Origin: Parasedimentitalea huanghaiensis
GTDB lineage: Bacteria; Pseudomonadota; Alphaproteobacteria; Rhodobacterales; Rhodobacteraceae
Assembly (NCBI RefSeq): GCF_009753675.1
Contig: NZ_WQLV01000001.1
Span: 558,001 to 622,000, forward strand
Direction: 5' to 3'
DNA length: 64,000 nt
Part shown: piece after piece, positions 33,004 through 42,746 of the stretch
Position numbering within the stretch: position 1 is the first letter of the stretch
How the letters are laid out: every line of letters begins with the position of its first letter
Notes under the pieces: model-generated
What the model was told of the DNA's origin: nothing
Database searches by the model: none
The model's input: only the letters and a program-made list of their open reading frames with translations
Translations under genes and position numbers: made by a program

Positions 33004-33063
33004 GAGTATTTTAGGCAAAAAGAAACCTGAGGCCCTACACCGTTCTTTTTGCCAGAAATACTC
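33004..33063. repeat. Inverted intergenic repeat between mmsB and uvrA
   Basis: The 21-base arm 33004-33024 (GAGTATTTTAGGCAAAAAGA and one more A) pairs with 33043-33063, differing at 2 positions. A related half with the same CCTGAGGCCC neighbour occurs near the right end of the window (63896-63970). I recall this AGTATTTTTGGCAAAAAGAA type of element between convergent genes of many roseobacters. It lies between two convergent genes, where it could act as a bidirectional transcript end. Confidence 0.65.
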
Positions 33064-33102
33064 TGGGGTGAATGCGCTGCAAGCGCAGAGGGGCCAAGCC
33101 CC

Positions 33103-35955
33103 CTACTCCGCCGCTACCTTCTTGGGATTCAGCATGTCCTTTAGATAATGTCCGGTATGGCTGCGTGGTTCTTGCGCGACCTTTTCGGGCGTTCCCACAG
33201 CAACGATCTCGCCACCGCCATCGCCGCCTTCAGGGCCGATATCGATGATCCAGTCAGCCGTTTTCACCACATCCAGATTGTGCTCAATCACCACAACTGA
33301 GTTGCCCTGGTCCACCAGTTCATGCAGCACATCCAGTAGCTTACGGACATCCTCGAAATGCAAACCAGTCGTTGGTTCATCGAGAATATACAGGGTACGC
33401 CCGGTTGATCGCTTGGCCAGTTCTTTGGACAGCTTCACCCGTTGGGCTTCCCCCCCAGATAGGGTGGTGGCCGACTGACCTACCTTGATGTAGCCAAGCC
33501 CAACCCGCATCAGGGCGTCCATCTTGTCACGGATTGGCGGCACCGCCTGGAAGAATTCCTGGGCATCCTCAACTGTCATATCCAGAACATCAGCAATCGA
33601 CTTGCCCTTGAACTTGATCTCCAGCGTTTCCCGGTTGTAGCGCGCACCCTGACAGGTTTCGCAGGTAACATAGACATCAGGCAGGAAATGCATCTCGATC
33701 TTGATCAAGCCATCGCCCTGGCAAGCCTCGCAGCGCCCCCCCTTGACGTTGAAGCTGAACCGGCCCGGCTTATACCCACGGGTCTTGGCCTCGGGCAGGC
33801 CAGCAAACCAATCGCGGATCGGGGTGAAAGCGCCAGTGTAGGTGGCTGGATTAGACCGTGGTGTTCGTCCGATGGGACGCTGATCAATATCAATCACCTT
33901 GTCCAGATGCTCTAGCCCTTTGATGGTTTCACAGGGCGCTGGCGTCTGCCGCGCACCGTTCAACCGCATTGAGGCGGTTTTGAACAGGGTCTCAATGGTC
34001 AGAGTTGATTTGCCGCCACCAGAAACCCCGGTGACACAGACAAACTTGGCCAGCGGAAACTCTGCCGTGACGTTCTTCAGATTGTTGCCAGTGGCTTTGA
34101 CCACCTTGACCTTCTTCTTGTTGCCCTTACGCCGTTTGGCAGGCACCGCAATCTCGCGGGTTCCGGCAAGGTATTGCCCGGTGATCGAGGCCGCATCGGC
34201 GATCAATTCTGCCGGCGTGCCCTCGCTGACCACCTGACCACCATGCACGCCAGCCCCTGGGCCGATATCAAAGACATAATCTGCCTCGCGGATCGCTTCT
34301 TCATCATGTTCCACCACAATGACGGTATTGCCTTGATCACGCAGGTTTTTCAGCGTTCCCAGCAGCCGGTCATTGTCACGCTGGTGCAAGCCAATCGACG
34401 GTTCGTCCAGCACATACAATACCCCGGTCAGTCCAGACCCGATCTGGCTGGCCAGACGGATACGTTGGCTCTCACCACCCGACAATGTGCCTGAGTTACG
34501 GCTAAGAGACAGATATTCGAGCCCCACGTTGTTCAGGAACCCAAGACGCTCACGGATTTCCTTGACGATGGCCCTAGCAATTTCCTGCTTTTGCACAGTC
34601 AGATGATTGGGCACATCTTCGATCCAGGCCAGTGCCTCGCGGATCGACTTTTGCACGACCTGCCCCGCATGCGCACCAGCGATCTTAACTGCCAATGCCT
34701 CTTCACGCAGACGGAACCCATTACAAGCCCCGCAGGATCGGTTGTTTTGATAGCGTTCAAACTCTTCGCGGATCCAGTTCGAATCTGTTTCGCGATAGCG
34801 CCGTTCCATATTGGGGATTACCCCCTCAAAAACGCGCTCAACCTGATACACCCGTCCACCTTCATCATAGCGGAACATGATTTCTTCATCACCCGACCCA
34901 CGCAGGAACACGTTCTGTACCTTTGGCGACAGGTCCTTCCACGAGGTGTTCTTGTCAAACTCGTAATGCTTGGCGATTGCCTCAATGGTTTGCAAAAAAT
35001 ACGGCGATTTGCCCTTACGCCATGGGGCAAGAGCACCGTCATAAATTTTCAGAGTCTGATCCGGCACCACAAGACGTTCATCAAAGAAAAGTTCAACCCC
35101 CAGACCATCACATTCCGGACAGGCCCCAAAAGGAGCGTTGAATGAGAACAGCCGCGGCTCGATCTCGGAGATGGTGAAACCACTGACCGGGCAAGCAAAT
35201 TTTTCGGAAAACGTAATCCGCTCGGGGTCATCCGCGGCGGTTTCCAAAATGGCGATACCATCGGCCAAATCCAGCGCCGTACGCAGGCTGTCGGCAAGAC
35301 GTGTTTCCAAGCCTTCGCGCACAACCAGCCGGTCTACAACGACATCGATATCGTGGCGGAATTTCTTGTCCAGCGTCGGCGGTTCATCCAGCTCATAGAA
35401 CGCACCGTCCACTTTAACCCGCTGAAACCCCTGTTTCCTCAGCTCAAGGAAGTCTTTTTTGTACTCACCCTTACGGTCGCGCACGATGGGCGCCAACAGA
35501 TAGCCGCGAGTCCCCTCCTCTAGCTTCATGATCCGATCGACCATGTCCTGAATCTGTTGTGCTTCGATCGGCAGGCCAGTGGCAGGGCTATAGGGCGTAC
35601 CAGCACGAGCAAACAGCAGGCGCAGATAGTCGTAAATCTCAGTCACAGTGCCAACAGTGGACCGCGGGTTCTTACTGGTTGTCTTTTGCTCGATTGAGAT
35701 GGCCGGTGACAGACCACTGATGTGATCCACATCCGGTTTTTCCATCATATCAAGGAACTGCCGGGCATACGCACTTAAGGATTCGACGTAACGGCGCTGG
35801 CCTTCGGCATAGATAGTGTCAAACGCCAGACTGGATTTGCCCGAGCCCGACAGGCCGGTGATCACCACCAGCTGATCGCGTGGAATGTTCACGTCGATGT
35901 TCTTTAGATTGTGCTCGCGTGCGCCGCGCACTTCGATGGATTTTAGTTCAGCCAT
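33103..35955 (-). CDS. uvrA: Excinuclease ABC subunit A
   Basis: 950 residues from [20 protein letters not shown]; an in-frame extension of 19 codons lacks family support. Damage-recognition ATPase of nucleotide excision repair. Two ABC modules: first Walker [21 protein letters not shown] (about 33) and signature [16 protein letters not shown], second Walker [11 protein letters not shown] and signature [15 protein letters not shown]. Zinc-finger pairs CPVSGF..CPEC and [14 protein letters not shown] are intact. The full gene lies within the window with no disruption. Confidence 0.97.
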   Translation of the reverse strand: MAELKSIEVRGAREHNLKNIDVNIPRDQLVVITGLSGSGKSSLAFDTIYAEGQRRYVESLSAYARQFLDMMEKPDVDHISGLSPAISIEQKTTSKNPRSTVGTVTEIYDYLRLLFARAGTPYSPATGLPIEAQQIQDMVDRIMKLEEGTRGYLLAPIVRDRKGEYKKDFLELRKQGFQRVKVDGAFYELDEPPTLDKKFRHDIDVVVDRLVVREGLETRLADSLRTALDLADGIAILETAADDPERITFSEKFACPVSGFTISEIEPRLFSFNAPFGACPECDGLGVELFFDERLVVPDQTLKIYDGALAPWRKGKSPYFLQTIEAIAKHYEFDKNTSWKDLSPKVQNVFLRGSGDEEIMFRYDEGGRVYQVERVFEGVIPNMERRYRETDSNWIREEFERYQNNRSCGACNGFRLREEALAVKIAGAHAGQVVQKSIREALAWIEDVPNHLTVQKQEIARAIVKEIRERLGFLNNVGLEYLSLSRNSGTLSGGESQRIRLASQIGSGLTGVLYVLDEPSIGLHQRDNDRLLGTLKNLRDQGNTVIVVEHDEEAIREADYVFDIGPGAGVHGGQVVSEGTPAELIADAASITGQYLAGTREIAVPAKRRKGNKKKVKVVKATGNNLKNVTAEFPLAKFVCVTGVSGGGKSTLTIETLFKTASMRLNGARQTPAPCETIKGLEHLDKVIDIDQRPIGRTPRSNPATYTGAFTPIRDWFAGLPEAKTRGYKPGRFSFNVKGGRCEACQGDGLIKIEMHFLPDVYVTCETCQGARYNRETLEIKFKGKSIADVLDMTVEDAQEFFQAVPPIRDKMDALMRVGLGYIKVGQSATTLSGGEAQRVKLSKELAKRSTGRTLYILDEPTTGLHFEDVRKLLDVLHELVDQGNSVVVIEHNLDVVKTADWIIDIGPEGGDGGGEIVAVGTPEKVAQEPRSHTGHYLKDMLNPKKVAAE

Positions 35956-36036
35956 AATGCCCCCCAGAAGACGCCCTAGACATAGGGAAAACCTTTGCGG
36001 TTTCCAACCCAAAAGTGAGAACGTTAGGCGAACATT

Positions 36037-37221
36037 TTAATTTCGGCGGCGGATTGCCAAGATGATATGCGCTAGCAGGCCAGCAAGAAACAGCAGCACA
36101 ACCACCCCCAGCAACCCTGAGTATCCTGCAACTGTCAGTGCAGTCACCATAATTGGCGTACCAACCGTGTTCCCCAAGTTTCCGGCCTGCGCCATTGCGC
36201 CGCTTGACTGGGCCCGGTCAGCCGCTGTTTCATTCAACTGCGGAACAAGGGCAAAGCTACCACCCTGCACCAGTCCCATCGCACCAGCCAGAGCAATACA
36301 GGCCACTGGCAACCCTGGATAGGCAAGCAGCCACAAAGCCATCAGTATACACAGGACAAAGCCAAGCTGCACCAATCGGACAGCTGAAATAAACCTCATC
36401 AGGTACACACCCAGTGTCATCGACACTGCAATACTGGCCAGCGGCATCATTCCCACCACGAACCCACGCAAGTTGGGTTCAAAAAACGGTGGAATCACGG
36501 TCAGGATCGCAACGAAGCAAGCGGTATAGAACAGCCAACCAGCTGCTGGGGCCACCAACCAGGGCGAGCGGTATATCCGCCAGTGCAGTGCGGGCAACGC
36601 AGCGATGTTAGGAATGGGTTGGCGTGCCGGCACTGGTACATTGCGTAGGGCCACCCCCAAAAGTACGGCCAGTACCGCCATGATGGCGGCATGTGCGGCA
36701 AACAAGGACAAGACACCGAATTTGCTAACCAGCGGCAGCCCGAACCAAGCCAGCAGAGTAAAGGCGACGCCAAAGAATGTGCTCCACAATGTCATCGCCA
36801 GGCCGCGGGACCTGTCACTGCTCACTTGCGCGATCAATGTAGGGCCGGCCACCACCAGTCCCAAATGGGACAGGCCTTCAACCACGCGAGTTACTAGGAA
36901 AGCAGAAAAAGGCAGGTGTAAGGCTTGCAACACCGACATAGCTGCGCCAATCCACAGGGCCCAGACCAGCGTACGGCGATATCCAAACGCCGCGACAAAC
37001 ATGCCCGCGACCACACCCAGCAAAATCCCAAGCAACCCAACCAGCGACACAGTGAAACTGATTGCATCTCCTGCCAGGGGATACAGTTCAGCCATCCGGT
37101 CAAAGATCACACTGATCTTGCCATATTGCGCAGCGGCCCCAAGGCCGGCAGCCCAGATCACCAGGATCAAGCCCCAGCGGGTATTATCTGTCGATGTCAC
37201 TTTGAATTCGCACTTCTTCAA
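36037..37221 (-). CDS. Major facilitator superfamily transporter
   Basis: 394 residues, about twelve membrane helices (LILVIWAAGLGAAAQYGKISVIF, AISFTVSLVGLLGILLGVVAGMF, VVVLLFLAGLLAHIILAIRRR). The loop-2/3 region reads FGYRRTLVWALW, a degenerate MFS motif. The first codon is TTG; a GTG seven codons on is possible, and neither has a good ribosome site. Substrate not predictable. Stands between uvrA and the methyltransferase on the same strand. Confidence 0.85.
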   Translation of the reverse strand: MKKCEFKVTSTDNTRWGLILVIWAAGLGAAAQYGKISVIFDRMAELYPLAGDAISFTVSLVGLLGILLGVVAGMFVAAFGYRRTLVWALWIGAAMSVLQALHLPFSAFLVTRVVEGLSHLGLVVAGPTLIAQVSSDRSRGLAMTLWSTFFGVAFTLLAWFGLPLVSKFGVLSLFAAHAAIMAVLAVLLGVALRNVPVPARQPIPNIAALPALHWRIYRSPWLVAPAAGWLFYTACFVAILTVIPPFFEPNLRGFVVGMMPLASIAVSMTLGVYLMRFISAVRLVQLGFVLCILMALWLLAYPGLPVACIALAGAMGLVQGGSFALVPQLNETAADRAQSSGAMAQAGNLGNTVGTPIMVTALTVAGYSGLLGVVVLLFLAGLLAHIILAIRRRN

Positions 37222-37333
37222 TCGCGCGCAACATCACGAAGCGTGCCAAGATACCGACAGGACTAACGGGAAGACGCCGCAGGGGCCAGTGGGGATCTTG
37301 TAAATTCTCAGCCCAATTTCGCTGGGCACCCGC

Positions 37334-37894
37334 CTAGGTCTTTTGCGCAATCGCCCATGCACAAATCGGCATTTTAGGGTCGTTGTCCAGCGGATCATTG
37401 GCTTCATCATATTCGGGCGGCCATTTGTCTTCGAGGTTCCGCAGCGCTGCGTTGCGGTTGCCCCATTGTTGGGCCCGGATCGCATCTTCTTCAAACCCGG
37501 CCTCTATCAGCAGGTTCTTTAATCCCCGTGCTGACCAGCGTGAACAATCATTAGGGGCAGCGTGGAAAGGTATGTGAAATGGAACAGCCAGCCAGAAGTA
37601 CCCACCCCGTCGCAACATCTTGCGGATATTCTTGGTTGCCCCGTAAGGCCGGTCCAGATGCTCCCAAACCTGATTGGCCAGGATCAGATCAAACTTCAAC
37701 GGACGCCCGTCTTCCCCGCTTATGGGACCCTGGCAGATATCGTATTCTGGAAACCTAAATTGTTGGTAGGAGGCAAAATCGAACATCTCGCCCCACTTCC
37801 CTGAAATCTCAGCAACATGTAACTGTCTTGGCCCCAATTCGCGGATCATTCTGCGACTGGATTTCGCCATTGCTATTCTATTGAGACTTGGCAC
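37334..37894 (-). CDS. Class I SAM-dependent methyltransferase-like protein
   Basis: About 186 residues from GTG 37894, which has TTGGGGG six bases upstream; ATG 37870 is the alternative. A longer reading would overlap the TetR gene and looks non-coding. SAM-binding strand LHVAEISGKWGEMF, then FDLILANQVWEHLDRPYGATKNIRKMLRRGGYFWLAVPF, typical of motif post-I to motif III. Acceptor unknown; small metabolites or sugars are common in this group. It lies downstream of the TetR regulator on the same strand. Confidence 0.75.
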   Translation of the reverse strand: MPSLNRIAMAKSSRRMIRELGPRQLHVAEISGKWGEMFDFASYQQFRFPEYDICQGPISGEDGRPLKFDLILANQVWEHLDRPYGATKNIRKMLRRGGYFWLAVPFHIPFHAAPNDCSRWSARGLKNLLIEAGFEEDAIRAQQWGNRNAALRNLEDKWPPEYDEANDPLDNDPKMPICAWAIAQKT

Positions 37895-37985
37895 CACTAT
37901 CCCCCAACTGTTCCCGCTACCGGAGTTCACAGAACACCGAAACACCGCATAGGGCAACTGACAACTGCCTGGGGTCTGGGCAATC

Positions 37986-38546
37986 TTATTGCGGACATAG
38001 TCCAAGGTGCTCGACCAGCAGGGTGAGTTCCTCGGCGGGCGTCCTAGTAGGCCCGAGTGTAGTTTTTTGACGTTCACGCCATCCCAGATAGTAGTTGTAG
38101 ATGATGGTCGCTTTTTCCTGAGCCACCTCATGTGAGTAACCAAGCCGTTCAATTGAGCTGCAAGCATAGTCGATACGCTGCTTTTCCACTTCGATAAGCA
38201 GGTCGCGTACGGCTCCATTGGCCTGTCCCAAGCGCCGCAAATGGATCAGAAAGTCGTCTTCAATTTCAGCACTAAAAATAGTGAGGATCAGAGTGTTGAT
38301 TTCTAAAGATGTGTCTGACTTCGCTTGGCTCAACACGATGTATTCTTCGGTTCTTAGGTCCCGCCAATGGTTGATTATGTCATTTATGAACACATCACGG
38401 GTTTTGAAAAAATGATAAAAGCTGGCTTTACTGACCCCAAGCGTACGGCCCATCGCCTCCACCCGCAGAGCGTCAACTCCTCCAACACAAAATTTGCGAA
38501 ACCCAAGCTTAACCCAGGCGTCCTTAGATGCAATTTTTTTGGGCAC
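37986..38546 (-). CDS. TetR-family regulator
   Basis: 186 residues starting at GTG. The N-terminal HTH reads VGGVDALRVEAMGRTLGVSKASFYHFFKTRDVFINDIINHW (in parts), with the hallmark SKASFYHFF. The C-terminal ligand domain is unusual in composition and ends VEHLGLCPQ. It is divergent from a small membrane protein gene 96 bases away, the most likely target, and may also influence the methyltransferase downstream. Confidence 0.85.
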   Translation of the reverse strand: MPKKIASKDAWVKLGFRKFCVGGVDALRVEAMGRTLGVSKASFYHFFKTRDVFINDIINHWRDLRTEEYIVLSQAKSDTSLEINTLILTIFSAEIEDDFLIHLRRLGQANGAVRDLLIEVEKQRIDYACSSIERLGYSHEVAQEKATIIYNYYLGWRERQKTTLGPTRTPAEELTLLVEHLGLCPQ

Positions 38547-38642
38547 TCTATTCTCACTTTCAAATCCAGCACTTTCTATTGCACGGTAACGTCTAATAGA
38601 TTCGCCCCCTTACACACCACCTTATAATGAAAGCACAATTCT

Positions 38643-39095
38643 ATGAATACACGAACAAAACCAGCAATATGGCTCGCTTTCTCAGGTCTTTTTCTAGCTG
38701 GTATCGGCGGCATTTCCTCAACTGCCGCGACCCCAATGAAACCCCACTACCCCGAACTCGTGGCGCAGCTGAAAGGCGGTCCTGTCTGGACGGCATTTGG
38801 GCAAGATGTGACCGCCAGTAACATATATTGGGGCTATGCTTACCTTGGCCCATTCTCAATTATCATATGGGCGTTTGTGGTCTTATTTGCAGTTCGTGCT
38901 GCCCCAGCTGTTCAGTTCTCAAAATTGTTCTTGGGTGTAAACGCTCTCGGGGCGCTCGGCATGCTGGCTTTTGCAATGGCCCACCTGCTGATTGTCGGCC
39001 AAGTTTTAGCCGCGGTCGCAATACTGGGTTTTTCGCTGGCGATTTGGCAAAGTTTTCTTGTCGATAAAAACGTTCCGAAAATGCCTGTTCATTAG
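38643..39095 (+). CDS. Small four-helix membrane protein next to TetR
   Basis: 150 residues with four hydrophobic stretches: 8-28 (IWLAFSGLFLAGIGGISSTAA), 65-85 (YLGPFSIIIWAFVVLFAV), 95-115 (LGVNALGALGMLAFAMAHLL) and 117-135 (GQVLAAVAILGFSLAIW). A periplasmic loop between the first two holds HYPELVAQLKGGPVWTAFGQDV. No family recognised. Control by the divergent TetR protein is probable from the arrangement. Confidence 0.7.
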   Translation: MNTRTKPAIWLAFSGLFLAGIGGISSTAATPMKPHYPELVAQLKGGPVWTAFGQDVTASNIYWGYAYLGPFSIIIWAFVVLFAVRAAPAVQFSKLFLGVNALGALGMLAFAMAHLLIVGQVLAAVAILGFSLAIWQSFLVDKNVPKMPVH

Positions 39096-39136
39096 GCTGC
39101 ACAATATGGTTCCACACCATTTGCCTGTCAAAACAA

Positions 39137-39164
39137 CACCTGCCGAGGTAAAACTCAGCAGGTG
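39137..39164. terminator. Hairpin between the membrane protein and the secreted paralogue
   Basis: CACCTGC paired with GCAGGTG over a 14-base loop; between convergent genes. No T-run, so only a weak terminator candidate. Confidence 0.4.
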
Positions 39165-39232
39165 CAATACAGATTAAGTCTGGTGATCAGGCTAGTGCCC
39201 AGCCGTCGTTCAACGGTCAGACAGATGTTGCC

Positions 39233-39757
39233 TCAGCCCTGCTCAGCATTACAGTTCCGGGCCAGTTCCATTGCCTTGTGTGTTCCAGCCAGATCCACCT
39301 GAAATGACGCCTCTTTTTCAGGGAAAACCGTCATAGTATATTTCTGGGCAAGATCCTCGATAAATTGAGGGTTGTCGGCAAGAATATAGCCACCGGAGTA
39401 GCCTTCGGTTATGTTCTTTTTCATCTTTGTCGCCTTGGCATTGTACATAGTGCCGTCCAAATCGATAAAGATCTTTTCCTTATTGCCGCTACCCAACTCA
39501 GCGGTCTTGGAAAACACTCCCAAATATCCCAGTTTGTGATCAGCCGTTAGCCCCATCTGCACAACATTGGCCGAGGCATCAACACGCTCGATCAGGCAGG
39601 ATTCCCGCTCCACATCGACATAGACGGTCCAGCCGTCCACAACACCGTATTGGGTAAAGCTACCGTCGCCAGGCAACACTGAACCACCGGCGACTGCTGA
39701 AGTTGCAGAAACAAAGCCACCAGCCACAATCATGGCGAGAGTTTTAAAGGTATTCAT
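39233..39757 (-). CDS. Small secreted protein, paralogue of the protein at 13794-14288
   Basis: 174 residues from the ATG with AGGGGTT upstream. Signal peptide MNTFKTLAMIVAGGFVSATSAVA. Mature part: QYGVVDGWTVYVDVERESCLIERVD, MYNAKATKMKK, GYILADNPQFIEDLAQKYTMTVF and DLAGTHKAMELARNCNAEQG. It shares with the 13.8-kb protein the Cys-Leu-Ile start, a Tyr-Asn/Asp-Ala element, Asn-Pro-x-Phe, the Lys-Tyr-Thr-Met-Thr core and a C-terminal Cys. Function unknown; a two-copy periplasmic family. Confidence 0.8.
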   Translation of the reverse strand: MNTFKTLAMIVAGGFVSATSAVAGGSVLPGDGSFTQYGVVDGWTVYVDVERESCLIERVDASANVVQMGLTADHKLGYLGVFSKTAELGSGNKEKIFIDLDGTMYNAKATKMKKNITEGYSGGYILADNPQFIEDLAQKYTMTVFPEKEASFQVDLAGTHKAMELARNCNAEQG

Positions 39758-40027
39758 AACGTTAACCCCTATACTAATTAACAAGTGTACACCAAACCAA
39801 TTTAGGCACCCGTGCTGGTGCTGTCGAATGCTTTGTTTGTTCTGACCAAAAACCGCTATTTTCAACTCTGTAGTCGACTTGCCAAGACAATTTTTCCCTG
39901 ATCTCATAGTCGGATAAATGTTGATAGCGAAGTGGGCGGATAATTGCTTGCTTTGCACGTTAAAACGCAAAATGCCCGGAACCAGTCATGGCTCCAGGCA
40001 CTGCAACCTAAACGGCTGTATCTAAAA

Positions 40028-41422
40028 CTACATATGGATCACGCGGTCAAATGCATCCAATACACTTTCATGCATCATCTCGCTAAGGGTCGGATGTGGG
40101 AACACGGTATTGATCAGGTCTTCCTCGGTCGTTTCCAGCTGACGCCCAACCACATAGCCTTGGATCATTTCTGTCACTTCAGCCCCAACCATGTGAGCAC
40201 CCAACAGTTCGCCGGTTTTTGCATCAAAAATAGTTTTTACCAGACCTTCAGCCTCACCCAGTGCAATGGCTTTGCCATTGCCGATAAAGGGAAACCGGCC
40301 CACTTTGATGTCATAACCCAACTCTTTGGCCTTAGCTTCGGTATACCCGACGCTGGCCACCTGTGGATGACAATAGGTGCAGCCTGCAATGCTTTCGGGT
40401 TTAACCGGATGCGCGTGTTTGCCTGCGATCAAATCTGCCACCATGACACCTTCATGGCTTGCCTTATGCGCCAACCACGGTGCTCCGGCGATATCACCGA
40501 TGGCATAGAGCCCGTCGACCCCAGTCCGGCAATATTCATCGGTGACAACATGGGTGCGGTCCAGCTTAACCCCCAGTGCCTCTAGCCCCAGATTCTCGAC
40601 GTTACCGACGATGCCAACAGCTGAAATCACAGTGTCGAACTCTTGGGTTTCAACCTTACCACCAACCTCGATATGGGCTGTAACCTTGCCCTTACCGCGA
40701 TCCAGCTTTTTGACCATGGCTTTTTCCATGATCTTCATGCCCTGCTTCTTGAACGCCTTATGGGCAAAGGCGGAAATCTCGGCGTCCTCAACTGGCAGCA
40801 CCCGGTCCATCACTTCGACAACAGTCGTGTCGGTCCCCAGTGTATTATAGAAACTGGCAAATTCGATACCAATGGCGCCTGACCCGATGACCAGCAGCTT
40901 TTTCGGCATATGTGGCGGTTGCAATGCATGACGATAGGTCCAGACCAGATCTCCGTCTGCTTCCAGCCCCGGCAGTTCCCGTGCCCGCGCGCCAGTGGCC
41001 AGAACAATGTTCTTGGCGCTTAGCTCTTCGGTGCCCTTATCTGTCTTGACACTAACGCGTCCCTTAGCCGGGATCACCGCTTGTCCCATCACCACTGTAA
41101 CTTTGTTCTTCTTCAACAAATGACCGATGCCACCAGACAGCTGTTTGGCTACGCCGCGTGACCGCTTCACCACTGCATCGATGTCATAGTTTATATTGTC
41201 TGCCGACAGGCCGAACTCTTTGGCCCGGTGCATCAGGTGAAACACCTCAGAGGATCGCAGCAGAGCCTTGGTAGGGATACAGCCCCAGTTCAGGCAAATG
41301 CCGCCCAGATGTTCGCGCTCGACCACTGCGACTTTCAGCCCCAGCTGCGCGCCGCGAATGGCGGCAACATAGCCCCCCGGTCCGGCCCCGATAACAATCA
41401 GATCAAAGGATTTGGTAGCCAT
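40028..41422 (-). CDS. lpdA: Dihydrolipoyl dehydrogenase (E3)
   Basis: 464 residues. FAD motif VIGAGPGGYVAAIRGAQLG (10-28), redox disulfide Cys43/Cys48 in GICLNWGCIPTK, second nucleotide site VIGSGAIGIEFASFY and the C-terminal His-Glu pair in HPHPTLSE. It reoxidises lipoyl groups of the pyruvate and 2-oxoglutarate dehydrogenase complexes. It lies about 18 kb from pdhABC, which lacks an adjacent E3 here. A palindrome matching the one before pdhA sits about 30 bases upstream of the ATG, so the two loci are probably co-regulated. Confidence 0.96.
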   Translation of the reverse strand: MATKSFDLIVIGAGPGGYVAAIRGAQLGLKVAVVEREHLGGICLNWGCIPTKALLRSSEVFHLMHRAKEFGLSADNINYDIDAVVKRSRGVAKQLSGGIGHLLKKNKVTVVMGQAVIPAKGRVSVKTDKGTEELSAKNIVLATGARARELPGLEADGDLVWTYRHALQPPHMPKKLLVIGSGAIGIEFASFYNTLGTDTTVVEVMDRVLPVEDAEISAFAHKAFKKQGMKIMEKAMVKKLDRGKGKVTAHIEVGGKVETQEFDTVISAVGIVGNVENLGLEALGVKLDRTHVVTDEYCRTGVDGLYAIGDIAGAPWLAHKASHEGVMVADLIAGKHAHPVKPESIAGCTYCHPQVASVGYTEAKAKELGYDIKVGRFPFIGNGKAIALGEAEGLVKTIFDAKTGELLGAHMVGAEVTEMIQGYVVGRQLETTEEDLINTVFPHPTLSEMMHESVLDAFDRVIHM

Positions 41423-41452
41423 TGTTAGTCCCTCAGCACTGCGGTTTAAAAA

Positions 41453-41472
41453 CTAGTTCACCATTAAACTAT
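41453..41472. promoter_or_regulatory. Palindromic operator before lpdA, same design as before pdhA
   Basis: On the minus strand: ATAGTTTAATGGTGAACTAG. The site before pdhA reads ATAGTTTAACACTAAACTAT. The first nine bases are identical, the spacing is the same and 15 of 20 positions agree. It ends 31 bases upstream of the lpdA ATG, a position suiting a repressor. Confidence 0.6.
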
Positions 41473-41625
41473 TTCCATACAGACTGCAAACACTCACCCT
41501 GACAGAGAGGTTCTCCTGCATTTCTTATTGTTATCAATAGCATTCCACCGCAATTTCTGAAACCATGAGACGACATAAATCTTATAATTCCCAATCCAAC
41601 ACATTTGACCCAATAGGCCCTTGTA

Positions 41626-42024
41626 ATGACAAAAACACTTCTGGATCTGCTCAAGGCATGTATCAACGCAACCCTGCTGCTACTGGCCCTCAGCCTGTTT
41701 CTGGGTTGGAAACTGATGTCTTCTGTGGACAATGTGACAGGGCAAGTCACTCAGGCTGTGGCCCAAATCACCCCAGTCCAAAACCGCATCGAGGCATTGC
41801 GAACCGAAGTTGTCGCCCTGCGTAGTGACATTCTGCAGCGCCCCGAAATCGCGGTGTCGGCGAAGCTTGATGCAATGGACCGTAGATTGGCGGCTCTCCA
41901 GTCCGAAATGTTGGATCTGAAAACCCTACCTGCAGAGGTCATTCGAGATGCGGCCCAAACCGGGGCGGCTGAGTTCGCCGGGCAGATTGCCCGGCTCTCA
42001 AATTGTGTGCCGCCGACCCCCTGA
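41626..42024 (+). CDS. Single-pass membrane protein with coiled coil
   Basis: 132 residues. A membrane helix at 12-30 (INATLLLLALSLFLGWKLM) is followed by an amphipathic coiled coil (VQNRIEALRTEVVALRSDI, LDAMDRRLAALQSEMLDLKTL) and a short Cys/Pro tail. No family recognised. The arrangement would suit a membrane-tethered scaffold or spacer. It ends 6 bases from the convergent DUF924 gene. Confidence 0.65.
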   Translation: MTKTLLDLLKACINATLLLLALSLFLGWKLMSSVDNVTGQVTQAVAQITPVQNRIEALRTEVVALRSDILQRPEIAVSAKLDAMDRRLAALQSEMLDLKTLPAEVIRDAAQTGAAEFAGQIARLSNCVPPTP

Positions 42025-42030
42025 TTGGGC

Positions 42031-42609
42031 CTAGCTGGCGGCCTGCAGCAAACGGACCGTCTCGCCATAGCCACCAGCCATAACATAGTCCAATTCAGGT
42101 TCCGTGCTGTGACGCGCCAGCGCTTCATTGCGATAGGGAAAGCGACCGAACAGCCGGATCACCTCACGGTGCGCGCGGGCGTGCAGCAGGTTCGACGGGC
42201 CTTCAACCGGCATCCGTTCCTTCATCAACCGAACACAACGATCCTGATCACACAGATTTTCGGAATGCATTAGCGGCAGATAGAAAAACTGCCGGGCCGG
42301 CTCATCTATCTTCATATCCCATTTCTTGCTGATCGCCGCCTTAGCCGCTGCCAGCGCCAGCTTGTCAGTGGAAAAAGCCGCCTTGGATCCGCGGTACATA
42401 TTCCGTGGGAACTGATCGGTCAGAATGAGATAGGCCAGCACTCCGCTGGGATGGGTAAGCCACATCGAATACTTGCCTTCGCAAGCCCCCTCCCATGCTG
42501 CCTCAAACCGTTTTCGTATCTCGGCGTCAAACGCCTCGTCCTGCATATACCAGCCCTTTGGTCCAGCTTCATCTAGCCAGAACTCCAGAACCTCGTCGGG
42601 ACCAACCAT
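42031..42609 (-). CDS. DUF924 family protein
   Basis: 192 residues with TTGGAG before ATG. Opening VLEFWLDEAGPKGWYMQDEAFD and the stretches LTDQFPRNMYRGSKAAF, FFYLPLMHSENLCDQDR and FGRFPYRNEALARHSTEPE are the usual DUF924 marks. All-helical cytosolic TPR-like fold; biochemical function unknown. It stands alone between convergent neighbours. Confidence 0.9.
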   Translation of the reverse strand: MVGPDEVLEFWLDEAGPKGWYMQDEAFDAEIRKRFEAAWEGACEGKYSMWLTHPSGVLAYLILTDQFPRNMYRGSKAAFSTDKLALAAAKAAISKKWDMKIDEPARQFFYLPLMHSENLCDQDRCVRLMKERMPVEGPSNLLHARAHREVIRLFGRFPYRNEALARHSTEPELDYVMAGGYGETVRLLQAAS

Positions 42610-42746
42610 GGGTCATACTCCAATTTTTGCCTGTCCCTAACATCAGTCGATTTTACGACCACTTTACAAGTCTGTTACGGTAACAAATTACAACAGGAGT
42701 GGTGTTTTTGTGAAATCTTGCGCAAAATCCAACCGGGTTAGCGCAA

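Noticed and set aside
36605-37303. Plus-strand frame of 232 codons opposite the MFS gene
   Set aside because: Thr/Ser/Ala-rich mirror of a transmembrane gene; no initiation signal and no recognisable protein.
37895-38218. N-terminal extension of the methyltransferase into the TetR gene
   Set aside because: The extension is antisense-like in composition (Ser/Trp/Arg-rich, no similarity) and would overlap the end of TetR by over 200 bases; GTG 37894 with a ribosome site fits better.
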